A DNA stretch of 64,000 nucleotides. It comes from Afipia sp. GAS231. GTDB taxonomy: Bacteria > Pseudomonadota > Alphaproteobacteria > Rhizobiales > Xanthobacteraceae. The notes below the pieces were generated by a model, which was not told the origin of the DNA, made no database searches, and was given only the letters and a program-made list of their open reading frames with translations. The stretch covers positions 4,216,001 to 4,280,000 of the forward strand of contig NZ_LT629703.1 of assembly GCF_900103365.1 (NCBI RefSeq). The letters run 5' to 3'. Below, piece after piece: positions 25,784 to 32,813 of the stretch (positions within the stretch are counted from its first letter, which is position 1; every line of letters starts with the position of its first letter). Made by a program: the position numbers and the translations under genes.

Positions 25784-26728
25784 ATGATCTTATCCCTTCG
25801 CTGCGTCGGAATCGACGTCTCCAAGCATACGCTCGACATTTTTGATGATGCCGTCGGCAAACCCGAGCGCATCGCCAACGCGCTACAGGCCATCACGGAG
25901 CAGGTGGCGCGTTGGCGATGCGGCAATGTCTTTGTCGTATTCGAAGCCACAGGCGTCTACGACCGAGAACTTGCCGAAGCGTTGCATCGGGCCAGGATCC
26001 GGTTTGCCCGCATCAATCCCGCCCGCGCTCGCGACTTTGCCCGCGCGCGAGGACGGCTGGCTAAAACCGATGCGATTGACGCCCACATGCTCGCCGGCTT
26101 TGCGCGGACGATGGCGCCGGCTTCCGAACAGGCGCCAGATCCAGCCCGGAACGCCCTGTCACTCCTCGCAAAACGCCGCGATCAACTGGTCCACATGCGG
26201 GCTCAGGAGAAGAACCGGCGCAGCGAGACGCGTGATCCCGCCATGATCGAAAGCATTGCGCGCCTCATCGACTTCCTCAACGGCGAGGTCAAGGCGATCG
26301 AGGCCAGGATCAAAACCCTCATCAAGGCCGAGCCGACGATATCCGACGACGCGCGTCTGATACGATCGGCACCAGGCGTCGGGCCTGTCGCCTGTATGCA
26401 GCTCATCGCCCAGATGCCCGAACTCGGTCGCGTCGGGCCTAAGCAGGTGGCTGCGTTGGCTGGTCTGGCTCCGCTTAACGTCGATAGCGGCCTATATCGC
26501 GGCAAACGAGCCATCGGTGGCGGCCGCAAGCGGGTCCGCGACGCTCTCTACATGGCCGCTCTCAACGCCGTACGCCGCGATGGTTCGGTTAAAGCTTTTT
26601 ACCAAAAGCTCCGCACCGCCGGTAAACCCGCCAAACTTGCCCTGATCGCCGTAGCCCGAAAACTCCTCACGACCCTCAACGCCATGGTGCGAGACCGGAA
26701 AGCCTACCTCGCACCACGGCCTTCATAA
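25784..26728 (+). CDS. IS110-family transposase (DEDD recombinase)
   Basis: A 314-residue recombinase. The N-terminal RuvC-like domain has all four acidic residues: Asp11 in VGIDVSKHT, Glu54 in VVFEATGVYD, and Asp96 and Asp99 in KTDAIDAHML. A helical middle region (about 120-190) precedes the C-terminal Tnp domain (LIRSAPGVGPVACMQLIAQM, LAGLAPLNVDSGLYRGKRAI and GGGRKRVRDALYMAALNA). Length is normal and the frame is uninterrupted. It would act as a tetramer with a bridge RNA to insert circular element DNA. The catalytic serine of the second domain was not assigned. Confidence 0.93.
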   Translation: MILSLRCVGIDVSKHTLDIFDDAVGKPERIANALQAITEQVARWRCGNVFVVFEATGVYDRELAEALHRARIRFARINPARARDFARARGRLAKTDAIDAHMLAGFARTMAPASEQAPDPARNALSLLAKRRDQLVHMRAQEKNRRSETRDPAMIESIARLIDFLNGEVKAIEARIKTLIKAEPTISDDARLIRSAPGVGPVACMQLIAQMPELGRVGPKQVAALAGLAPLNVDSGLYRGKRAIGGGRKRVRDALYMAALNAVRRDGSVKAFYQKLRTAGKPAKLALIAVARKLLTTLNAMVRDRKAYLAPRPS

Positions 26729-26734
26729 CAGTTG

Positions 26735-26775
26735 CCGGCTCTGCGGAGCAGCGTTGCACGCTGCACCGCGTCCGG
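26735..26775. repeat. Right part of the family B palindromic repeat
   Basis: Continuation of the repeat interrupted at 25622. The bases from CCGGCTCTGCGG to CGTCCGGGACACG resemble the right arm of the intact copy at 56521-56575. It lies between the IS element and the 3' end of atzF. Confidence 0.75.
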
Positions 26776-26784
26776 GACACGGAG

Positions 26785-28593
26785 CTATTCCGCCGCCCTC
26801 TCCGCCATGAACGCGCGCCAGCCGCCGAACGCGGAAATATCGCGCGCGCCCTCGGCGGCGATCGGCTCGACCATAAAGCCCTTCACGTCGCGGCCGTCGG
26901 CCAAGCGGATGGTGCCGATCGCCATCGGCGGCGGGATCGCGGCAACGAATTTTCCGAATGCGGCCGCCGACAGCGCCCACAGCTCCAGCTTGATCGCGGT
27001 TCCCGTATCGGCATCGACGCGCAGCATGCCGGGTTTCGGCGGCGTGGTGTCGAGGGCGTAGAGTTTGTAGTCCGGCGACGTGGTGGTCGTCTCCAGCAGG
27101 CGGCCATGGAGCGCCTGCAGTTCGCCGTTGAGCGCCATGCCGGAGAGATGCGCGCCGACCACGGCGATGGCGATCTCGTCGCCGGTCAGGCTGGTGGACG
27201 GCGCCGCCAGTGGCGGCTGCGTCAAGCCCTTGGCCCCCATTTTCAGTTTGGTATCGGCATGGAAGGCGCGGCCGATGCTGGCGAGCTGCGCGTCATGTCC
27301 GGCCGGCGCGAGCAGCGTGATGCCGAAGGGAATGCCGTCGGGCCGCATCGCCGCCGGCAGCGCCAGGCCGCAGAGGTCGAGCAGGTTGACGAAATTGGTG
27401 TAAGTGCCGAGCCGGCTGTTGAGCTCGATCGGGTTGGCCAGCACCTGCGCGGTCGAATAGGCGGTCGGCGCCGTCGGCAATACGATCGCGTCGAGATGGG
27501 CGAAGCTGCGCTCGGCGATGCGCCGCAGTCCCTGCAGGCGGTAGAGCGACGCAAATGTGTCGGCGGCGGTCAGGCGTGCGCCCGCAGCCGTAATCTCGCG
27601 TGTCACCGGATGGATCGAGTCCGGCGACGACGCCAGCAGATTGCGGATCACCAGATAGCGTTCGGCGACCCACGGTCCCTCGTAGAGCAGCCGCGCGGTC
27701 TCGTAGAACGGTTCGAGATCGAATTCGACCAGCGTGGCGCCGAGCGAGGTCCATCGTTCGAGCGCTTCGCCATAGGCATTTTCCGACGCGGTATCGCCAA
27801 AGAAGATCAACTGTCCCTTGCGCGGCACGCCAAGGCGAAGCTTTTCGGGAAACGCCGAGATCTGGCCGAGCGGCCGGTCGCGCGAAAACGGATCGGCGCC
27901 ATCAGGTCCGGCCATCGCCGCAAGCGCGGTCATGGCGTCGTCGACGGTGAGCGAGAACACCGAGATGCAATCGAGCGTCCGGCAGGCCGGCACCAGCCCG
28001 GCGGTCGAGATCAACCCGAGGCTCGGCTTCAATCCGACGATGTTGTTGAGCATCGCCGGCACGCGGCCGCTGCCGGCGGTGTCGGTGCCGAGCGCCAGCG
28101 GCACGAGGCCAGCCGACACCGCGACACCCGATCCCGAACTCGATCCGCCCGGCACCAGGTCGGCGCGGATCGGATTGACCGGGATGCCGTAGGGCGAGCG
28201 GACGCCGACCAGGCCGGTGGCGAACTGATCGAGATTGGTCTTGCCGATGATGATGGCGCCGGCGGCGCGCAATTTCGCCACCGCCGTCGAGTCCTGCGCC
28301 GGCGAATAGGAAAAGGCCGGGCAGGCCGCGGTGGTCGCCAAGCCCAGTACGTCGATATTGTCCTTTACCGCGACGGGGACGCCGAGTAGCGGCAGCGCAC
28401 TTCCGCCTTTCGCGGTCAGCGCTTCGGCCTCCGCGATCGCCGCCTTCTCGTCGCGCAGGCTGATGAACACGGCGGGATCGTTGTAGTCGCGGATACGCTG
28501 ATAGCTGCGCGCCACGGTTTGCGCCGGCGTCATGTGGCCTGAGCGGTGGGCGGCGACGATCGCAGCAACGGTTTCAGTCAAGGGATGCCCCAT
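26785..28593 (-). CDS. atzF: Allophanate hydrolase AtzF
   Basis: A 602-residue two-domain enzyme. The N-terminal amidase domain (about 1-450) has the Lys-Ser-Ser triad in VPVAVKDNIDVLG, PGGSSSGSGVAV and GTDTAGSGRVPAM. The C-terminal domain (about 470-600; GDEIAIAVVGAHLSGMALNG and KLYALDTTPPKPGMLRVD) is the decarboxylating allophanate-hydrolase C domain. Together they convert allophanate to 2 CO2 and 2 ammonia. Presence of both domains distinguishes it from a plain amidase. It faces the ABC-atzGEH-GntR operon from the other side of the IS110 element and completes the lower cyanurate/biuret pathway. A GntR-type near-palindrome lies about 50 bases upstream of its start. Confidence 0.92.
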   Translation of the reverse strand: MGHPLTETVAAIVAAHRSGHMTPAQTVARSYQRIRDYNDPAVFISLRDEKAAIAEAEALTAKGGSALPLLGVPVAVKDNIDVLGLATTAACPAFSYSPAQDSTAVAKLRAAGAIIIGKTNLDQFATGLVGVRSPYGIPVNPIRADLVPGGSSSGSGVAVSAGLVPLALGTDTAGSGRVPAMLNNIVGLKPSLGLISTAGLVPACRTLDCISVFSLTVDDAMTALAAMAGPDGADPFSRDRPLGQISAFPEKLRLGVPRKGQLIFFGDTASENAYGEALERWTSLGATLVEFDLEPFYETARLLYEGPWVAERYLVIRNLLASSPDSIHPVTREITAAGARLTAADTFASLYRLQGLRRIAERSFAHLDAIVLPTAPTAYSTAQVLANPIELNSRLGTYTNFVNLLDLCGLALPAAMRPDGIPFGITLLAPAGHDAQLASIGRAFHADTKLKMGAKGLTQPPLAAPSTSLTGDEIAIAVVGAHLSGMALNGELQALHGRLLETTTTSPDYKLYALDTTPPKPGMLRVDADTGTAIKLELWALSAAAFGKFVAAIPPPMAIGTIRLADGRDVKGFMVEPIAAEGARDISAFGGWRAFMAERAAE

Positions 28594-28642
28594 CTTTGGG
28601 TTGGCTGATTAATTCATCTCGAACGAAGCAAGCGATGTGCCA

Positions 28643-28652
28643 TTGTGTACAT
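28643..28652. promoter_or_regulatory. Candidate GntR/FCD operator upstream of atzF
   Basis: TTGTGTACAT, a partial palindrome resembling the TTGTATGCAA site at 17044. It lies 50 bases upstream of the atzF start. The rest of the 28594-28889 spacer between atzF and fcs shows no gene; an AT-rich stretch around 28665-28710 could hold the fcs promoter. Confidence 0.35.
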
Positions 28653-28889
28653 TATAGGTGCAGCCTGAGATACAGAAATGGATGCGTATATTCAGGTACT
28701 TACGTAAGTTATTGCGAAATGCTGCAGGCCCCATGCGCCAGCGCGATGCGCCGTGTATGATTAAGAATTAGGCAGGTCTAGCCCTTGGCCGGCAACCGTC
28801 GTTTGGGCGCGATGACACGTTGCCGGACGGCGCTGATCTCGCGTAGAGGGAACCGCCTGCCTCCGACAGAGAGGCAGCGGAGGAAACCG

Positions 28890-30752
28890 ATGACGTCAGC
28901 CGCCGCCACCAGCCGCGACCAATCCGAGACACTGTTCGCACCCCCGTCGGTCGTGGCCGATCGCCGGGCCGACGGCAGCATTGTCCTGAAGTCGACCGAG
29001 CGTTTGCGCGAAAGCGCGCGATGCGTCGGCGACTGGCTGGAGCATTGGGCGCGGCAGACGCCGGACCGGATCTTTCTCGGCGACCGCGCCAGCGTCGATG
29101 CGCCGTGGCAGACCGTCACGTACAAGGATGCGTTGAAGCGGGTGCGCGGTGCCGCGGCGTGGATTCTCGCGCAACGCCTAAGCGCCGAGCGTCCGCTGGT
29201 GATCCTGTCCGACAACAGCGTCGAGCACGCGCTGTTCGCGTTGGCCGCCCAGCATATCGGTGTGCCCGCGGCCTCGATCTCGCCGGCCTATTCGCTGATG
29301 TCTCGGGATTTCGACAAGCTCAGGAGCATGATCACGCTGCTCGAGCCCGGCGCGATCTACGTTTCCGGCACCAAGCCGTTTGCGCCGGCGCTGGCGGCCA
29401 TTGCGCCGTTGCATTCGGCCGGCATCGTCAGTAGCGGCGCCCGCGATCATGATGCCATTGCGTTCCGCGACGTTGCCGCAACGCCTGAAACGCCTGATGT
29501 CGCAAAAGCATTCGCCGCGATCACGCCGGACACCATCGCAAAATTCCTGTTCACCTCGGGCTCGACCGGCACGCCAAAGGCCGTGATCAACACCCAGCGC
29601 ATGCTGACCTCGAGCCAGCAGGCCAAAGCGCAGACCTGGTCGTTCCTCGACGGCATCACAGACCTCGTGATCCTCGATTGGCTGCCCTGGAGCCACACCT
29701 TCGGCGCCAACCACAACTTCAATCTGGTGCTGCGCAATGGCGGCACGCTCTATGTCGACGGCGGCAAGCCGGCGCCGGGATTGTTCGCGACGTCGCTGGC
29801 CAATCTGCGCAGCGTGATGCCGACGGTGTATTTCAACGTGCCGCGCGGCTTCGACATGCTGATCGCGGCGTTGCGCGGCGACGACGAACTGCGCCAAAAG
29901 TTCTTCAGCGAGGTGAAGTTCGCGTTCTATGCCGGCGCGGCGCTGCCGCAGAATCTCTGGGACGCGCTGGAAGAACTGTCGCTCAAGACCAGTGGCCGCG
30001 CATTGCCGATGGTGTCGGCCTGGGGCTCGACCGAGACCTCGCCGCTGGCGACCGACTGCCATTTCCAGGCCAAACGCTCCGGCAATATCGGCGTGCCGAT
30101 CCCGGGCACCGAATTGAAGCTGGTACCGTCAGGCGACAAGCTCGAAGTGCGAGTGCGCGGGCCCAACGTTACGCCGGGCTACTGGAAGGCGCCGGAACTG
30201 ACCGCGCAGGCGTTCGACGTTGAAGGATTCTACCTGATCGGCGACGCCGTGACTTTTGCCGATCCGGCGCGGCCCGAACTCGGCCTGTTCTTCGACGGCC
30301 GCGTTGCGGAGGATTTCAAGCTCAATTCCGGCACCTGGGTCAATGTCGGCAATCTGCGCGTCGCAGGGATCGCCGCGCTGGCGCCGTTGGCGCAGGACAT
30401 CGTCGTGTCAGGCCATGGCGGCGACGAGGTCCGCTTCCTGGTATTTCCGAACATCGCGGCCTGCCGCGCGCATGCCGGCCTGCCCGACAGCGCCGAGGTG
30501 AAGCACGTGATCGGTCACGACAAGGTTCGATCAGGCATCGCGCAAGGCCTCGCAAAGCTCAAAGCGCAAGGCGGCAACTCGTCCGCTCACGCCACGCGCG
30601 CGTTGCTGCTGGCCGAGCCGGCTTCCGTCGACGGCGGCGAGATCACCGACAAGGGCTACATCAACCAGCGCGCGGTGCTGACCCGGCGCGGCGGCGCGGT
30701 GGCGATGCTGGATGACGACGCGTCGGCCGAATGGATCGGCTGCGCGAAATAG
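28890..30752 (+). CDS. fcs: Feruloyl-CoA synthase
   Basis: A 620-residue adenylate-forming acid-CoA ligase of the feruloyl/caffeoyl-CoA synthase type. The P-loop is KFLFTSGSTGTPKAVINTQ and the LPWSHTFGANHNFN motif is typical of Fcs. Adenylation motifs include MVSAWGSTETSPLATD. A late motif (LIGDAVTFADP and GLFFDGRVAEDFKL) differs from the usual YRTGD in the way I associate with this family. It activates ferulate, p-coumarate or caffeate to the CoA ester in the cytoplasm. Start chosen at ATG 28890 for the GGAGGAAA site. The usual partners, enoyl-CoA hydratase/lyase and vanillin dehydrogenase, are not next to it. The MarR gene downstream is a plausible regulator. Confidence 0.85.
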   Translation: MTSAAATSRDQSETLFAPPSVVADRRADGSIVLKSTERLRESARCVGDWLEHWARQTPDRIFLGDRASVDAPWQTVTYKDALKRVRGAAAWILAQRLSAERPLVILSDNSVEHALFALAAQHIGVPAASISPAYSLMSRDFDKLRSMITLLEPGAIYVSGTKPFAPALAAIAPLHSAGIVSSGARDHDAIAFRDVAATPETPDVAKAFAAITPDTIAKFLFTSGSTGTPKAVINTQRMLTSSQQAKAQTWSFLDGITDLVILDWLPWSHTFGANHNFNLVLRNGGTLYVDGGKPAPGLFATSLANLRSVMPTVYFNVPRGFDMLIAALRGDDELRQKFFSEVKFAFYAGAALPQNLWDALEELSLKTSGRALPMVSAWGSTETSPLATDCHFQAKRSGNIGVPIPGTELKLVPSGDKLEVRVRGPNVTPGYWKAPELTAQAFDVEGFYLIGDAVTFADPARPELGLFFDGRVAEDFKLNSGTWVNVGNLRVAGIAALAPLAQDIVVSGHGGDEVRFLVFPNIAACRAHAGLPDSAEVKHVIGHDKVRSGIAQGLAKLKAQGGNSSAHATRALLLAEPASVDGGEITDKGYINQRAVLTRRGGAVAMLDDDASAEWIGCAK

Positions 30753-30811
30753 GGCAGAGCCCCTTCCCAAATTGCTGATCGGCAAGGACAAAACCCGCTC
30801 TCGACTATTTT

Positions 30812-30825
30812 GTTGCTACGGCAAC
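30812..30825. promoter_or_regulatory. MarR-type palindrome in the fcs-marR spacer
   Basis: A perfect GTTGC-TACG-GCAAC inverted repeat within TTTTGTTGCTACGGCAACTA. Such GTTGC...GCAAC palindromes are typical MarR-family operators and a MarR gene lies 120 bases away. The site follows the ends of both flanking genes rather than preceding a gene on either side, which is odd. A strong ribosome site (GGGGAGGGA) with ATG at 30902 follows but leads only into the antisense of marR. Confidence 0.4.
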
Positions 30826-30946
30826 TAATTTGTGAGAGCTTTCTCCGGTAGCGCAGCGACCGACAGAGCAGTTCAACTGCCAGCCGCACGGGGAGGGACG
30901 GATGTCCGGGAGGATTGGCGCCTTGGGGCGCGATGCGGCCTTGCGA

Positions 30947-31465
30947 TCAGCTATGTCCGGTGACGGCGCCGAGATTCTCGTGCAGCCGCCGCAGCATGTC
31001 GATCAGCACTTCACGTTCTTCTTTCTTCAGGCACGACAACAGCCGGCGTTCGCGCTCGATCGCCGCGGCGTAGACCTTGTCGTGGACCACGCGGCCACGT
31101 GCGGTGAGCGAGATCGCGTGGGTACGGCCGTCGTCGGGCGCGGTCCGGATGATGACCAGGCCGCGCTTCTGCAGCATCGCCAGGTTGCGACTGACCGGCG
31201 CCTTGTCGAAACCGATGACGTAGCAGATGCGCGAGGCCGGAATGCCAGGCTCGATCGCGAGCAGCGACATGATCCGCCACTCCGTAACGTTGACGCCGAA
31301 ATTGCGCTGATAGAACACGGTCGCGCTGTTCGACAGCTTGTTGGCGATGAAGGTGATGAAAGCCGGAACGTAGCGGTCGAGATCGAGCAAAGGGCCATCG
31401 TCGGCGGCGGCGAATTCCGCGGGCTTTGGCCGGCGCGGTTTCCTTGGGAGGGGACTGGGGCTCAT
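30947..31465 (-). CDS. MarR-family transcriptional regulator
   Basis: A 172-residue MarR regulator. A basic, proline-rich N terminus (SPLPRKPRRPKPAEF) precedes the dimerisation helix (LDRYVPAFITFIANKLSN). The winged helix is complete: NVTEWRIMSLLAIEPGIPAS, then CYVIGFDKAPVSRNLAMLQK, with RTAPDDGRTHAISLTARG as the wing. ATG at 31465 is chosen; an upstream extension rich in Cys and Pro is not typical. It is divergent from the CYP199A gene. Regulators of this type near aromatic-acid genes commonly release DNA on binding the aromatic acid or its CoA ester. The inducer here is probably a methoxybenzoate or cinnamate derivative (inference). Confidence 0.88.
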   Translation of the reverse strand: MSPSPLPRKPRRPKPAEFAAADDGPLLDLDRYVPAFITFIANKLSNSATVFYQRNFGVNVTEWRIMSLLAIEPGIPASRICYVIGFDKAPVSRNLAMLQKRGLVIIRTAPDDGRTHAISLTARGRVVHDKVYAAAIERERRLLSCLKKEEREVLIDMLRRLHENLGAVTGHS

Positions 31466-31484
31466 TTTCGGATCATCGCTGCGA

Positions 31485-31529
31485 ATTGCCGGCGGAGCAA
31501 TAGAGGCTTGGCAAGGGATAGAGGCTTGG
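31485..31529. promoter_or_regulatory. Operator-like repeats between marR and CYP199A
   Basis: The divergent spacer holds an inverted repeat ATTGC-N7-GCAAT (31485-31501) followed by two direct copies of ATAGAGGCTTGG (31500-31511 and 31518-31529) with an 18-base period. Either could be bound by the adjacent MarR protein to control both genes. No other strong motif is visible. Confidence 0.4.
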
Positions 31530-31566
31530 GCCCGGGCGTGACAAGGATAAACTTCGGGAGGTATCG

Positions 31567-32790
31567 ATGAGTGCAACGGGTTCTTCCGTAACGGATGACA
31601 GTGGTGCCGGCGTCCCCCATCTGGATATCGATCCGTTTTCGATTGAGTTCTTCGACGATCTCCATCCGGCCCAGCACCAACTGCGCGAGGCAGGCCCGCT
31701 GGTCTATCTCGACAAATGGAAGGTCTATGGCGTGGCCCGCCACGCCGAAGTGCATGCCGTCCTGAACGACCCGGCCACGTTTTGTTCGAGCCGCGGGGTT
31801 GGCTTAAGCGACTTCGCCAAGGAGAAGCCGTGGCGTCCGCAGAGCATCATCCTCGAGGCCGATCCGCCGGCGCATACCCGGACGCGGGCGGTGCTGAGCG
31901 ACGTGCTGTCGCCGACCGCGCTGAAGCAGCTTCGCGGTCGTTTTACCGCCGCCGCCGAAGCCAAGGTCGACGCGTTGCTGCAGCGAAAGAGTTTTGACGC
32001 CATCGCGGATCTCGCGGAGGCCTATCCGCTGTCGATCTTTCCCGACGCGCTCGGGCTGAAACAGGAGGGCCGCGAGAATCTGCTGCCCTATGCGGGCCTC
32101 GTCTTCAACGCCTTCGGTCCGCCGAACCAGCTGCGGCAGGACGCCATCGAGCGTTCGGCGCCGCATCAGGCCTATGTCGCCGAACAGTGCCAGCGCGAAA
32201 ATCTGGCGCCCGGCGGATTCGGCGCCTGCATTCATGCCCACGTCGATTCCGGCAATATTACCGCAACGGAAGCGCCGCTCTTGGTGCGCTCGCTGCTGTC
32301 GGCCGGCCTCGACACCACCGTCTACGGTATCGGCGCCGCGGTCTATTGCCTGGCACGCTATCCCGATCAGTTCGCAAAACTGCGTCAGGACCCGACGCTG
32401 GCGCGCAATGCGTTCGAGGAGGCGGTACGGTTCGAGAGCCCGGTGCAGACCTTCTTCCGCACCACGACTCGCGAGGTCGAGATTGGCGGCTACACGATTG
32501 GCGAAGGCGAAAAAGTCCTGATGTTCCTCGGCGCCGCCAATCGCGATCCGCGCCGCTGGGACAAGCCCGACACCTATGACGTGACGCGCCGCACCAGCGG
32601 CCATGTCGGCTACGGCTCCGGCATCCATATGTGCGTCGGCCAGCTGGTAGCGCGGCTTGAAGGCGAGACCATGATGGCGGCGCTGGCGCGCAAGGTTGCC
32701 TCGATCGAAATCACCGGCCCGGTGAAGCGCCGCTACAACAACACGCTGCGCGGGCTCGACAGCCTTCCGGTCACCATCACGGCGGCCTGA
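31567..32790 (+). CDS. CYP199A: Cytochrome P450 of the CYP199A family (4-methoxybenzoate O-demethylase type)
   Basis: A 407-residue soluble P450 that by memory aligns almost without gaps with R. palustris CYP199A2/A4: VLNDPATFCSSRGVGLSDF, EKPWRPQSIILEADPPAH, LVFNAFGPPNQLRQDAIE and LLVRSLLSAGLDTT. Haem-ligand Cys356 is in GSGIHMCVGQLVARL. The substrate carboxylate-binding Arg and Ser residues (WRPxS; RSLLSAG) and the acid-alcohol pair (LDTT) are kept. The expected reaction is O-demethylation or hydroxylation of para-substituted benzoates such as 4-methoxybenzoate. It needs a [2Fe-2S] ferredoxin and reductase, neither of which is beside it. It is followed 23 bases later by a binding-protein gene, probably one operon. 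Confidence 0.93.
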   Translation: MSATGSSVTDDSGAGVPHLDIDPFSIEFFDDLHPAQHQLREAGPLVYLDKWKVYGVARHAEVHAVLNDPATFCSSRGVGLSDFAKEKPWRPQSIILEADPPAHTRTRAVLSDVLSPTALKQLRGRFTAAAEAKVDALLQRKSFDAIADLAEAYPLSIFPDALGLKQEGRENLLPYAGLVFNAFGPPNQLRQDAIERSAPHQAYVAEQCQRENLAPGGFGACIHAHVDSGNITATEAPLLVRSLLSAGLDTTVYGIGAAVYCLARYPDQFAKLRQDPTLARNAFEEAVRFESPVQTFFRTTTREVEIGGYTIGEGEKVLMFLGAANRDPRRWDKPDTYDVTRRTSGHVGYGSGIHMCVGQLVARLEGETMMAALARKVASIEITGPVKRRYNNTLRGLDSLPVTITAA

Positions 32791-32813
32791 CAGAAAATCC
32801 AAGGGAGAGAGTC

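Larger units (their letters stand above)
25623..26734 (+). mobile_element. IS110-family insertion sequence
   Basis: A 1.1-kb element consisting of a 160-base leader, a DEDD recombinase gene and only 6 bases after the stop. It has no terminal inverted repeats, as usual for IS110. The ends are inferred by comparing the broken repeat with the intact copy at 56516-56532. The target TGGGTC-CC-GGCTCTG has been opened at CC, leaving TGGGTC-CC at the left end and CC-GGCTCTG at the right. The element separates the GntR gene from the convergent atzF. The recombinase is intact, so the copy may still be active. Confidence 0.85.

Noticed and set aside
25623..26734. Terminal inverted repeats or a long target duplication of the IS element
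   Set aside because: None found. Only the two-base CC is shared at both junctions, which is normal for IS110.
27106..28389. A 427-codon plus-strand frame opposite atzF
   Set aside because: Antisense shadow of a convincing two-domain enzyme.
30902..31570. Plus-strand frame with a strong ribosome site opposite marR
   Set aside because: The coding part is antisense to a complete MarR gene and shows no protein features; only the leader is kept as an oddity in the findings.
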